NCBI GenBank assembly: GCA_003427395.1
Contig: BFEA01000002.1
Location: 1,859,368 to 1,902,217, forward strand
DNA length: 42,850 nt
Reading direction: 5' to 3'
Source: Chara braunii
Taxonomy: Eukaryota; Streptophyta; Charophyceae; Charales; Characeae
A program made the translations under genes and the position numbers. Positions 10,306-20,497 of the stretch are shown piece by piece. Under the pieces are notes generated by a model. The model made no database searches and was not told where the DNA came from. It saw only the letters and a list, made by a program, of their open reading frames with translations. Within the stretch, counting starts at the first letter, position 1. Each line of letters opens with the position of its first letter.

Positions 10306-10689
10306 CTAACGTAGTTTGGAATCGAGCACGAAGTTAGGCAGCAATTCCCCTGGTCCTTGCGGTCGAGTCTTGAGCACAAACCAGGCGGCGTCTTCGCTAA
10401 CCGTGACAAATCTGGCCAGGAAGGCTTGCTTAAAGGTGTTTCGGTCTATCCACGTGTGTTTCCTAAACCAATCATGCGATGTGTTGCGAAGCAGCAAAGT
10501 GAGGACGAGGGGGAGATCTCCCCCGCCATACCCTTGAGCTTCGACGACTTCCAACCAAGCTTCGGGGTGGGTGTGATTAGGAAAGAAAGGCAAAGGGGCG
10601 GGAATACTAACAATTACCCTCGGAGGAGCTACGTTACCGTCACCCATTGGCATAGTTGGTCTAGCCGCACCAGATCTGGATCTGGTCAC
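10306..10689 (-). pseudogene. Gag, N-terminal capsid domain
   Basis: The frame is open from about 10689 (TRSRSGAARPTMPMGDGN), with an ATG at 10650. The Gag core reads HPEAWLEVVEAQGYGG, LVLTLLLRNTSHDWFRKH and FKQAFLARFVTVSEDAAW, the family pattern AW...VE....Y....... L...L...A..WF......W..F...F...F. It forms the capsid-like particle. It begins about 80 bases after the PBS, which fits the first ORF of the genomic RNA. A frameshift near 10306 breaks it. Confidence 0.78.
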
Positions 10690-10770
10690 TGGGCGATCTC
10701 GACGAGCAGGTTGAGGATTCCTTCTACATCTTGCCAGCTCAACTTACTATCATCAGAACCGACACGCGTC

Positions 10771-10783
10771 GGCTCCGATACCA
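10771..10783 (-). promoter_or_regulatory. Primer-binding site, initiator-Met tRNA type
   Basis: The minus strand reads TGGTATCGGAGCC immediately inside the 5' LTR. Plant LTR retrotransposons commonly use TGGTATCAGAGC, complementary to the 3' end of initiator Met-tRNA; this differs at one base in the first 12. It primes minus-strand cDNA synthesis. Its place fixes the inner edge of the 5' LTR at about 10784. Confidence 0.75.
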
Positions 10784-11120
10784 ACCTACGCCCTGTGCTG
10801 TCTTTCGTTCGAAGTGCTAAAGGTGCGGAATGAAGGCCCAGAAAAACAGCAAGATGGAGTGTGCCAAGGATTTTTGAAAAATTGAGTGTGGGGACACAGA
10901 CAGAACTGAAATCCCCCGTGTTGGCCCGATGAAGTAAGCTAGTTGCTTTCGCGAGTCGCGGAATGCTCGTGCGGGTACGGCACGAAAAGAGAAAAATCCA
11001 AATTCAATCCAAAAAGTATTGTCGAGCTTCCCACCGCGCTACGGCGGCTACAGATCTTCGTTTAGAGCGGAAAGGCTTCGGTACACTCCGCGTGTCCCGT
11101 TTCCGTATCAAGTCCCGACG

Positions 11121-11552
11121 TCACTCGTTGGTCAATTCTGAGTCTGACGTTGATGGTCTCGGTCGTGTGGCTCTTTCCTTGTGCTCGTCTTCACTCCGTA
11201 TTCGGTTGTGAAAACCCTTTGATTCGTAGTGATCGAACCGCTGGCACTCAATGCACAGGGTTCGACGCCAATGGGGCGCCACTGCCGTCCACGGAATGAC
11301 GATCATCTCGTTAAATGGCAACAATACTGAGTAGGGTGGGAAGTGCGTATCGATAATGACAAAGCCCGCATCCACGAACCCGTAACAACGATTTTCAGGA
11401 GGGAAGTAATATTGTTCGCCGATGCGTGTGACAGCTTCTCGTACGTCCCACTCGCATACACGTATCCTTTCCTCGTTGTAGGGGAAGCGGCACGCCGGCG
11501 AGGGAGACATGGAAGGCTGGCGCCTGATCGAGGAACGGCCGTTAGTCCACAT
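11121..11552 (-). CDS. ORF0, conserved 143-aa protein inside the LTR
   Basis: The first ATG (11552) gives MWTNGRSSIRRQPS; the related copy at 25151-25579 starts MWNDGLNPTGRQ, supporting this start. The two share long blocks: EERIRVCEWDVREAV, then YYFP, then GFVIIDTHFPPYS (GFVIVDTHFPPYS), FNE, WTAV.PHW, TLC..C, and EDEHKERA with STSDSEL at the end. CX2C followed by KG.H resembles a degenerate zinc knuckle after a Trp/Pro-rich stretch, as in LINE ORF1 or DUF4283-type RNA-binding proteins; this resemblance is an inference. Both copies keep an intact frame while gag and pol are broken. It lies about 1 kb downstream of the TATA box and upstream of the PBS, hence in the transcript leader. Function unknown. 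Confidence 0.6.
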   Translation of the reverse strand: MWTNGRSSIRRQPSMSPSPACRFPYNEERIRVCEWDVREAVTRIGEQYYFPPENRCYGFVDAGFVIIDTHFPPYSVLLPFNEMIVIPWTAVAPHWRRTLCIECQRFDHYESKGFHNRIRSEDEHKERATRPRPSTSDSELTNE

Positions 11553-12607
11553 ATCAATCAATCAAACGGAGTTTACATAAATCCTTGAGACGTCATCAAA
11601 AAGCACGATCGAAGAATGACTAATTAGTATCTTTTTTCCTTTGGTCACGGGAGGAGCATCCCATGCACTAATCGGGTTGGAGTTCCGCGACTAAGTTTCA
11701 GCAGAACAGATCAACAAAACACAAGGCGTCTGGCTTTTTCGAAGATGCCTCACAGATTGTCTGTGGATGTCGTGCAGCATAAGGCAGATGGCATGCGCGG
11801 TGCATTCAGAACCACAGTCCTAAACACTCTTGCATTCTCGAACAAAATCTCGTCGAACGCTCAATCTAATCAATCGCAAAACAAATACAAGTATTGCTAT
11901 ACAAACATCCATTGTGGAAGGTGCGAAAATGACAAGCCTAGGGTGCACAAGTCAGAAATCAACTGAGGGATTGTACACACGCATCCACTGTTCACAAGAC
12001 TAGGGAATTAAGTTCTCGACATCTGGGGATTACCCAGAAAGGCAATGGAAGAGTTTCGGAAGAAGTTCTTCCGTGCGAGAACTCTCGAGAGTTCGCTTCG
12101 GTTCACAAGAGAGACAAACCCACAACACATCGTCATTCAAGTCAGAAAGAGAGAGAGAGAGAGATGGGAGGGGTAGACGAGAGAAGCCAAGACAGAAGAC
12201 ACCAGAATTCGACAAGAGGACATTCGGCTTCACAGCCATGAACTCACACCAGAAAAATGATCCGCAATCATGAAGCCGCATTCGCCGTAAAATTCCAAGA
12301 TGGCCCCAGGCCAATCATCCACTCAACTCCAATCACAAATCCTCATACCCACACCGACGATCCCGGCCATCGCGTGCTAACTTCCGCCACTGCGATCGTC
12401 ACCCCGCTGACGCGGACTCGACTCGGCTCGCCCGGATCCCACAGTCCGTCGTGGCGATCAAGCGAGCAGCCGACCAGACTACACTGTCACTACAGTCAGC
12501 CCGATAGGACTTTTCGACTCGCACCAAACGCATCACCTAGCCACTACTTCCCGAAAGCTGGCTTGCAAGTGAAAAACGTAAGAGAGCTTTGCGGGCGCGC
12601 CTGCGAA

Positions 12608-12614
12608 ATTTATA
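12608..12614 (-). promoter_or_regulatory. LTR TATA box candidate
   Basis: The minus strand reads CTATAAATTTCGC. The related LTR has CTATAAATTCCGC at the equivalent place (26263-26269), within a conserved neighbourhood. It would drive transcription toward ORF0, PBS and gag. Confidence 0.5.
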
Positions 12615-13515
12615 GTTGCGAAAAAGGAGATTGATGGGGGGGGAGACGGAGGGGAGATCGAGGTGCAAGGAGAGAAGGTTCAGCAAAAGGTGCTCAAGGG
12701 AAGCCATGTTGATCCTTCGGAACCCGATAGTCGGCCAATCAGATTCGTTGCGTAATAGGAAAATCCTCTTACTCAACACGCCTGATTGGTGAGCCGGGGT
12801 AATCGGAGGATCAACCGGGCTTCGAGAGCCGAGTTTGAAGAGCGAAACGAGACAAGGCATGAAAAGCAGTGCGAGACGGGTCCAAGATTCAGATGATCAA
12901 GAAGGGGAAATAGGCGTGCAGAAAGCAAAGAGGGAGAGAGGGAAAAACAGTTGCGATGGGAGAAGAAGGGGAAGGGGGAGGGGAGAGAGGAGAGAGGGCG
13001 GGGGAAGGGTGACGCGGGAAATAAGGAGGAGGAAGCTCGCATGCGCTGTGTCGACAACCAGAGAAAAAGACACCAAAATAGTTACAGCTTGCCTATGCCC
13101 AAAACCAATTCAAAAATTGAAATCACCATATCCGCGCGCGAAAGTCGACGCGGGAAAAGAAATTCCTACGCCTATCCGTATTCTCACAAAATTCGTAAAG
13201 TTTTCCCGACGTGACCGAATACATTCATGCAGGAAAAAGATACGTCGGGCTCCGCTTATTTCGTAATTCCTAACTGTCAAGCCCGATTCCCAGTGCGCTC
13301 GCTAAGGCGCGCGTAATTTCCCGTGCATTTCCCGAATTACAAAAAGCAGAATTCCAAGAATCAATAGAACTTCCGAAAAAAAATGGGGGCCCAAACAAGG
13401 CGCCTGAAGTCAAGAAAGGCGACGAGGGTTTTGTGGGGCCGGTATGATACAAAAGAGGCGGATTGAGCAAAAGGGTACGAAAGATAGCATGGGGTCGGGA
13501 AGTGGTTCGGCACAT

Positions 13516-14190
13516 GGTTGCATTGACTGCACCCACATCTACATCGAGAAGCCGGCGAATGCCCCGGGGAAGGACTACTACGACAAAAAACGTCGTTTCT
13601 TCGTCGTGGCGCAGGTGGTCATCGATCTTGACTTGCGTGTACTGGACGTCTTCATTGGCTATCTAGGAAATTGTGAGGATCATCCACCTGTCCTGTTTAT
13701 GGGCGCACGCAGAAGCCGGGGAGCTTTTCACGGGCCGCCTGTGATGCTCCCCTTTCAAGTGCAGACGAACGGTTATCTGTTAAGCGACAATGGTTACCCA
13801 CCCTCGGAATGGATAGTCGTTCCCTACAGCGGCATCAGTGTGCACCCGTCGGAGTTGCGGTTCGACAACAAGCACAAGACCGTGAGGGGGGCAGTCGAGA
13901 AGGCATTCGGCATCGTGAAGGGGATGTGGAAGCTTTTCCCGAGGTCGCAGAAGACGAACATGGAGACATTGCCCCAGCAGTTCGTCGCCGTCTGCATTGT
14001 ACACAACATACTAATTGACGCGGGCATCCCCTTCGACGACAATCTTTTGTGGGAGGTGGACGCTGATGGCGTGCGCCGGCGCGTGGATCTTTGGATACAC
14101 CGCCCGTTGAGGCTTGTGTGCATGGAGACGTCCACAGGGGATGCACTCATTCTAAGGGACGCACTGGCGGAGCGGATGAGTGGGCATTGA
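13516..14190 (+). pseudogene. PIF/Harbinger transposase, 5'-truncated (DDE_Tnp_4 type)
   Basis: The catalytic DDE domain of a cut-and-paste transposase. D1 is in GCIDCTHI (13525-13527; family IDGTHI), D2 in LLSDNGYP (13786-13788; family LLADSGYP) and E in VEKAFGIVKG (13897-13899; family .ER.FG.LK). IVHNILID near the end matches the usual LHN.. block. It ends at TGA 14188-14190. The 5' half is missing because the frame runs directly into the LTR at 13514; the in-frame codons before 13516 belong to the LTR. The usual PGSVHD block reads LGNCEDHP, an altered version. The flank of the other LTR (before 1416) does not code for the missing half. Confidence 0.85.
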
Positions 14191-14202
14191 CGACGAGGAG
14201 CC

Positions 14203-14375
14203 AACGACCATTTCGTCAAAATGGACATTTTTTATTTTTTGAACGAAATTGAAACTGAGTTTTTTGGCTGAAAACTCGTCAAAATTTGCTGTTCCTGAGG
14301 GTCCAGCGTTTTACAAACGCTGGACCCCCTGGCTGTACATGGACCTAGCTTGAGACCAGGTACCCCCTGGCTGTA
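14203..14375. repeat. Half arm of a foldback repeat (CCATTTCGTCAAAATGG family)
   Basis: Starts AACGACCATTTCGTCAAAAT just after the transposase stop and runs through GTCCAGCGTTTTACAAACGC to GACCTAGCTTGAGACCAGG. It matches the left arm of the complete foldback at 23300-23644. The right arm is missing; a second GGCTGTACATGG follows. Confidence 0.7.
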
Positions 14376-14402
14376 CATGGGGCAAACCCTTAAACGCATC
14401 CC

Positions 14403-14585
14403 CAGATTGGCCACGACCAAGATAGTCTCAGCCACACCCCGGATTGGCCACGGCCGAGATGTCTCGGCCACACCCCAGATTGGCCACGGCCGAGATGTCT
14501 CGGCCACACCCCAGGTTGGCCACAGCCGTGATGTCTCGGCCACACCCCAGATTGGCCATGACCCAGATGTATAGGCCAAACCCCG
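14403..14585. repeat. 36-bp tandem repeat with internal hairpin, five copies
   Basis: The unit contains ATTGGCCACGGCCGAGATG followed by TCTCGGCCACACCCCAG. GGCCGAGA and TCTCGGCC are perfectly complementary within a unit. Outer copies diverge. The period is a multiple of three, so open frames appear on both strands, but this is a by-product of the repeat. Confidence 0.8.
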
Positions 14586-14601
14586 GCCGTGGCCCGACCA
14601 T

Positions 14602-15080
14602 GTTTTTTTTTTTTTTTTTTTTTCCAGACGTGGCACGGCGCGGCGCGGGGCGACCGAAAAAAAAAAAAAAAAAAAAACCCTTTATTTTCTCCTTGCCGCC
14701 TCGGCGCAGCCGCCCGAAAAAAAAAAAGAAAAAAAAGGCACAACTGCCTTAATGAAACCCCCGCCCTGACACCACTGCCGGCCTGAGTTACGAACGCCTT
14801 TCTAACTCAGGCCCTGACACAGACGCCGATGCCTGTTTTTTCTGTCCATTACGAACTCCCATGTGACATAAACGTACTTCCCCCTTTTTTTTTTACCTGC
14901 GTAATGTCCTTCTCTTTCTGGTTTCCTCTCTTTCTCCACATCTCTTTCTCCGTCTCTTTCTTTCCCTCTTTCTCTCTCATTGGCAGGCTTGGTGTGATGC
15001 TTTTTCTGTGGTTGTTCTCATGAACTCGTCATTCGGAAGTATGGTCAAGCCGTTGACGCGCTAATTACATTTCACGTTGA
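14602..15080. other. Homopolymer-rich stretch without a gene
   Basis: T20-type and A18-type runs lie at 14602-14622, 14657-14676 and 14717-14736, then pyrimidine-rich sequence (14880-14990). No domain or structured element was recognised. Confidence 0.5.
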
Positions 15081-15443
15081 ACTGCCATTTCGTCAAAATG
15101 GACATCTTTTATTTTTTGAACGAAATTGAAACCGAGTTTTTTGGCCGAAAACTCATCATGTACATGGACCTAGCTTGAGACCAGGTACTTCCAGGCAGTC
15201 CTGCCTGGAGGTGCCTGGTCTCAAGCTAGGTCCATGTGACCCTCAGGAACAGCAAATTTTGACGAGTTTTCGGCCAAAAAACTCAGTTTCAATTTCGTTC
15301 AAAAAATAAAAAATGTCCATTTTGACGAAATGGCAACGCCGGACCCTCAGGAACAGCAAATTTTGACGAGTTTTCGGCCAAAAAACTCAGTTTCAATTTC
15401 GTTCAAAAAATAAAAAATGTCCATTTTGACAAAATGGTCGTTG
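15081..15443. repeat. Foldback element with an extra duplicated arm
   Basis: The left arm starts ACTGCCATTTCGTCAAAATG. A centre with TTCCAGGCAGTCCTGCCTGG (15189-15208) is palindromic. The right arm ends TTTTGACGAAATGGCAACG at about 15335, followed by a second copy of the right arm to 15443. Same family as 14203-14375 and 23300-23644. Confidence 0.75.
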
Positions 15444-15890
15444 TTGGATCATGGAGGCACCACAAGATCGCCGCTCTTGGTTAGGAAAATTTCCCACAGA
15501 AGCAGGGCATGCGTGATAAGCCAGGATCTGTACTCCGCGGCTTCCCGTACCCTTAGGGAAGAAATCCCAAGTAAGCCTCTAAGTACGGATTCTGGTTGGT
15601 CGAGAAAAGCGGGGTTTATTTTCCTCTTCTTTTTCTTCTTCTTTTGGGAAGAGGGGCGGAACAGAAACTTGTATTTTTTATATTTTTTTTTTTTTCTTCT
15701 TCTTCTTATCCGCACGGATGGTTAACGACCGCGCCGAAAAATCCAAGAAATGGTTAGGAATTAGTGTGGGCGGAAATTTTTCATTTCTTGCGTAATAACG
15801 CGTGCGAGGCTGTTTTTCAAATTTTTGCACGCCGCGTACTTGAAGCCGCGTCCGATCTCCACCACCTCTCCCTCACTCCAACTTCAAGCG
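15444..15890. other. Unassigned, pyrimidine/poly(T) rich
   Basis: TTCTTCTT-type and T-rich tracts at 15620-15710. A 35-bp block near 15848 (TCCGATCTCCACCACCTCTC) anticipates the one inside the inverted repeat that follows. No gene seen. Confidence 0.4.
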
Positions 15891-16307
15891 CAATGGAGAT
15901 AGAAGTGAGTCCCTCACTATTCAAAATTTCACACACGGCTGGCCTGCCTCGGGCGCAGCCCCCAATCCATCCGAACCACCGACAACCATAGCCACAAGGC
16001 CCTGCCGCTGGCGGCGTCGGATCTCCACCACCTCTCCGTCACTCCGACTGCCTTAACACCAAGTCCCGTCCCACGGCTGTCATATGCGCGAGGTCTGCGG
16101 CATCGAACAGGCTTGAAGTCGGCGTGGGACGGGACTTGGTGTTAAGGCAGTCGGAGTGACAGAGAGGTGGTGGAGATCGGACGCCATCAGTGGCAGGGCC
16201 TTGTGGCTAAGGTTGTCGGTGGTTCGGATGGATTGGGAGCTGCGCCCGAGGCAGGCCAGCCGTGTGTGAAATTTTGAATAGTAAGGGACTCACGTTTATC
16301 TCCATTG
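15891..16307. repeat. Large inverted repeat, 184-bp arms, 49-bp spacer
   Basis: Left arm 15891-16074 begins CAATGGAGATAGAAGTGAGT and ends AAGTCCCGTCCCAC. Right arm 16124-16307 begins GTGGGACGGGACTTGG and ends TTTATCTCCATTG. The arms are complementary over nearly all their length. It may be a foldback element or a palindromic rearrangement. Confidence 0.85.
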
Positions 16308-16878
16308 CTGCTTTCAAATTGTCCAAGTGTGGTGTGTGCAAAATCCCAAAGTACGGGTATTTTGTTGTATGCATGCTGTAGTGCGGGAGTCTATGGATGT
16401 TGAATGTCTCCCTGTCCAAGATAGATGAATGAGCAGATGTGTGGGCACTTCCAGGCACAATGTTGGGGAACGCTGGGTGTTGACCTTCTGCATGGATGCA
16501 TGAGTGTGTTGGATTTCTCTCCCTTCCCCGACCCCTCACTGATCCCAACACCATGTGCATGCGTGGGGATCGCCGCTAAACTCTTTTTTTCCTCTCCCCT
16601 TGTGCGCGCGGAGGATCCGGGTCAATTAGGCTTGGTGCCGTCCCACAACTCACACTCGACAACCGGGGATACTAGTCGCCCACGTTCCCGTTAACTGCCG
16701 CTGGTGTCGTCAGGGAGATTCGTGTTCCTGGCAAAGATTAGTCCTGGGATACGAAGGTGCGGCTCGATTCCCACTACTCTCTTGCAACACGGGTGCACTC
16801 CCAGCTAACTTCCAGACCTGGGTTCCCCCAGCCCAGCCTACACTAAGCGACGCTGCACCGAGACGCCCGCGCGGACTT
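16308..16878. other. No gene recognised
   Basis: Single-copy-looking sequence of mixed composition. Open frames are short and show no domain. Confidence 0.4.
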
Positions 16879-16996
16879 GATGAATCTGACACCGATTGAG
16901 CATGAACCTAGCATGAAAGGAGCGAGGAATTCTGTTTGATGAATCTGACACCGATTGAGCATGAACCTAGCATGAAAGGAGCGAGGAATTCTGTTT
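16879..16996. repeat. 59-bp direct tandem duplication
   Basis: GATGAATCTGACACCGATTG starts one unit at 16879 and an apparently identical one at 16938. The lack of divergence suggests either a recent duplication or an assembly duplication. Confidence 0.9.
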
Positions 16997-18473
16997 CCTC
17001 CGGCCCCTTTTCTTTTCCTTCCGGTTTTGTTCATGGTCGGGCAGGTAGCACGTCACTTGCAGCCCTCCCGATCGAGCGCAGGTTTTTGAAAAACGGATAG
17101 AACCTGTCTTCTCGAAATAACCTCTTTTCCTTCCCTGCTCTCTCTCTTTTGCCATTGACGATGGCCCAAATTCAAGACCCCCCTTGGTACGAAACAAGTA
17201 TCCCCCGTTCCGCCCGGGCGATTCAACCCCACCGGCCAAAAATCCTGGGCCACAACCCCAATTACTCTGATCAGTGTTCGCAGGTACGGAACGGCGTGCG
17301 GGGTGTGAGGTTGCGCATCACACATGTGAGGTCGTGTTTTTTTTTTTTCGTTCCGTACGCTGCGCCTCCCACCTTTCGTTCCATATGCTGCTTTTGCAGG
17401 CAAAGAGGTGGAGGATCAGACCCTTATCCTTCTTTGTTTTTTAACCCTTATCCTATCCAACCTACCTTTCCAGCTTAATCTGAGCAGGCAATCCAGGAGT
17501 AGGTCCAATCTCCGTTGTCGCCAAAACCATGGGTCCGGCCCCACTCTTCCCATAACAATGGGGGAAGTAACCTCTCTCCTGAGCGTGCTCTCCCTGCGCA
17601 TTGGAAGGGGGACTCCCAGTGCCTTGTGTGTGTGTCTAGTGGTCGTGGCTTTACATTCTGCTTCCGGATTTTCGCAAAACTCGGCATCCGCAACAAGTAT
17701 TTGAGCTTGCTTGTTCCTCAGGGCTCATCCACAACGAGTATTTGGCTTGTTCTCAGCGCGACCTCTGCTGTAACCTTCCCACCACTGAAGCGGCAGTCTC
17801 TGCTTGCCAGCCATAGGATCCAAAATCCAACGGCCCGGAACTTCAAAGCTACTGTTTTACCAGTGGAACAATCTGTTGTACCGGTCGTATGAAAAAAAAA
17901 AAAAAAAAAAAAAAAAAAGACTGATTCCCCAAGGAAGAGTGCCATAGCCCTCATCCATATGGCATTGCCTCGAATCCATTCGCGGAATGCATGTTTTATT
18001 TTTCATTGGCTCGGTTTCTTTCTGTGACCAAAACAATTGTGAATGTATACAAGCTAAACAGCCAGCCGGATATACAGTCATATTGAGGGGGCGTTGTGTT
18101 CGGGGAAGACGGTTTTGGCTATGGATCTTCACAATCCATGGCCAGATACGCGGAAGCCAGGGACGAGGTCCCGCTAGGCTCTAGCAAAGACGGTTGGACA
18201 ACAAAGGAACGGAATTTGGACGCAATTTAAGGAAAATGCGGAAAAGCGAATCAGTCGTGATTTTCTGCACCTTCTGCACCTATACACAATTCACGAACCG
18301 ATTCAGACGTTACATCCAATCCTCTTTGCCTGTGGGACGTCGCCCCAAGGGTCTACCGTGACTGCACAGCATTCTGTACGTACATTCAAAATGTTCTGTC
18401 CATGTGTGCCACTCTAGGTTCGTCTGGAAATGCAGCAGTCCCATTGGGACCGTTTTGTACCGCCACCATAAAT
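16997..18473. other. Intergenic sequence with poly(A) tracts
   Basis: No domain-bearing ORF. A long A run at 17889-17918 looks like a retroposed tail. Around 18240-18345 there is a diverged member of the foldback family that contains GATTTTCTGCACC and CCAATCCTCTTTGCC. Confidence 0.4.
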
Positions 18474-18597
18474 CAGGGCATACTCACAATAGCACTTTCC
18501 ACAATGCATCAGACCGCAATTTCCGCCACACCTGTGTGCATCTTGCCGCGTTTCCATTCAGAAGTAGGTAAAAAAGTCCTCGTGTGAGTATGCCCTC
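18474..18597. mobile_element. Short MITE, CAGGGCATACTCAC termini
   Basis: Left end CAGGGCATACTCACAATAGC; right end CGTGTGAGTATGCCCT. The CAGGG start is usual for hAT elements. Size about 124 bp. A second right-end-like motif, AGTATGCCCTCAG, follows at 18632 after a poly(T) run, so the copy may be duplicated or interrupted. Target-site duplications are not clear. Confidence 0.6.
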
Positions 18598-18679
18598 AGG
18601 TTTTTTTTTTTTTTTTTTTTTTTTTAATTAGTATGCCCTCAGTTCAGTTGCTCCCCAGAAACATCATTCTCTCGTCCTT

Positions 18680-18721
<42 letters not shown>

Positions 18722-20497
18722 ACGCGTTATTCATGATTGATCCGGATATATGTGTATATATATATATATATATAAGCATCAGAGCAGACATCCAATCAGG
18801 ATTGTAAACGAAGGCTGGTTAGGGAAAAAAAAAAAACCTCATGGATTGAGGCCTGCATATTTGATGACTCCAGGCTGTACGTGGGCAGTGGCACCTGCTG
18901 GAAACAGAAATGATCTGGTTGAGAGGGCATACACATCCTCACGGTACGGCATTTAATCGCGAGAACCTGGGCACGAATTGCAGGCAGATACCTTCGGAAA
19001 TTTCGTGGAGGGAGGCGCCTTTGTCCACCTCCCAAATCAAACACAGTATATTCGGGGCCTTGATTTTGCGATCAGCGCTGATCTACCGTTATAGACGTGT
19101 GCCCCATTCCGCCAGCATGGGCGAGATTCTCCGACCAAGAAATCCCTCCACATCTCAACCCGACCAGGGTTTTTTTTTTTTTTTTTTTTTTTTGTCCCTT
19201 GAACCCGACGAGGGTTTCTTTGTTTTCGTTTTTTCTTATAGGGGGTATTATATTATATTATATCATTACATACTGGGAAGCGGGCCCAGCATACCTCACA
19301 TCAATAACCACGGCCTTCAGGGATGAACCAGGCTCTCCAGCCTGGAACAACCCCACCGCAGCTGAGTCACACTCTACGGGTAGACTGAGCCACGGGCCTT
19401 AACAACCGGCAGGTACTGGTGGTTTAACACTAATTAACATCACACCCTAGTTAACTCTAATTAACGTAGGTGACCCTAACACTAAAGCACAATGGCCTGG
19501 AATAACCCCTCCGCAGCTGAGTCGGCTTCCCGGGCTGTATGGATAGTCAGAGATGGAGAATCCCAGAGCAAAAAGGGGCTCAGCAGCTGATTCGTCCGAT
19601 GATAGTATAGCAAGACCAAAAAACGAAAAAAAAGAAGAAAAAAAAAGATAAAAAAAGGGGAGAATGGAAGGAATATCATACCAGGAACTACCTAGTCAAA
19701 GGAGAAAAGAGGAGAAAGAGGGGCTTGCCACACAGCCTTTCGAATGAAGGCATACTTTTTCCAGAACATGTCAGACCGTGTGGGGTTGGGGGGGGGGGGT
19801 AGGGGGAGGTGCAGTGACTGGCCATCTCTCCGCGCTAGCACTGCCGATTTCCCCCCCACGTCACCATGATGAGCGACTGGTACAGCCTTGCTCTCGCACC
19901 ACTGCTGTGCTGTGGTGCCAACCTACCCCGTGGGCCCGTGGGCTGGGGCGAGTTCCAGGTTTGGTTGGTGGGTGGTCCCCCGTACTATACATAGGGCCTC
20001 GACACCACTTCGAATTTGCTGTTTTTCAAGGACGTGTCTTTCGACCCCGCCCTAATGACGTACCCTTGAAATCTGTACTTGTTTCCACATCCCCGCAGCC
20101 AAGTGTCCGCCCTTGGAACGGAAGTGCGGCCCAGCCACATCAACACAAAATCCCAAGGGTGCCTTGAGAGGTCACTTTGGGCGCAAGGGCTGGACCCTAC
20201 AAAACCAGTACTATACGGACCTCTTTCTTCTTCTTTTTCTTCCCACCAATCACCACTGTTCCTGGTGCAATGCCGTCAGCACTTCAGTTTCAAGGACGAC
20301 CGTCTGGAGGGTTTCGTCAAGGGGTTGTGGAACGGAAAAACAATTCAGGGGAAATTAATCACCTTCCGTGAGTTAGGGTGCCCTTGAAACTCAAGTATTT
20401 TCAAGTGGTGTCGAACAAGCCCCACAGACTAGTGAGAGGATGAGATAGATGCGTACTAAGAAGAAAGATGAAATAGATGAGAGAAGAATCCCCACCT
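18598..20497. other. Gene-free stretch with poly(T) runs and TA microsatellite
   Basis: T runs at 18601-18625, 18682-18720 (39 bases) and 19168-19192; (TA)n at 18755-18774. No protein domain was found on either strand. Around 19760-20400 there is moderately GC-rich sequence with short open frames only. Confidence 0.4.

Larger units (their letters stand above)
1416..13514 (-). mobile_element. Ty3/gypsy-type LTR retrotransposon, degenerate
   Basis: Read on the minus strand, the order is 5' LTR (13514-10784), PBS (10783-10771), gag, protease, reverse transcriptase, RNase H, integrase, GPY/F-like tail, an extra ORF3, then a truncated 3' LTR (2202-1416). PR-RT-RH-IN is the Ty3/gypsy order. The two LTR pieces align closely over about 790 bp, with scattered substitutions and one insertion of about 21 bp (near 12797-12817), which suggests moderately recent insertion. 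Frameshifts and stops in gag and pol make this copy non-autonomous. No target-site duplication is found because the 3' LTR is incomplete. No chromodomain is visible after the integrase. Confidence 0.85.
10784..13514 (-). repeat. 5' LTR, about 2.7 kb, containing ORF0
   Basis: In element sense it runs from TGTGCCGAACC at 13514 to the PBS at 10783. Its length is fixed by comparison with the complete 3' LTR of the related element (24572-27174): matching blocks lie along the whole length, including 10860-10930 with 24900-24975, 12511-12634 with 26164-26290, and the start near 13510 with 27174. The other copy ends in ATCACA, giving TGTGA...TCACA ends. In this copy the last dozen bases before the PBS look deleted (AGGTTG joined to GTATC). 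Unusually long; it carries a TATA box and ORF0. Confidence 0.7.

Noticed and set aside
1416-13514. LTR of only about 0.8 kb with PBS at 12706
   Set aside because: The sequence after 12707 on the minus strand starts TGG but is not a recognised tRNA complement, homology to the second LTR continues beyond it, and a good Met-type PBS lies at 10783.
14403-14585. CRISPR-like repeat-spacer appearance
   Set aside because: Units are contiguous 36-bp repeats without unique spacers, in a eukaryotic context with no cas genes.
17300-17335. GTGAGGTTGCGCATCACA as the end of another LTR
   Set aside because: Only about 20-25 bases resemble the LTR end at 24572; too short to claim.
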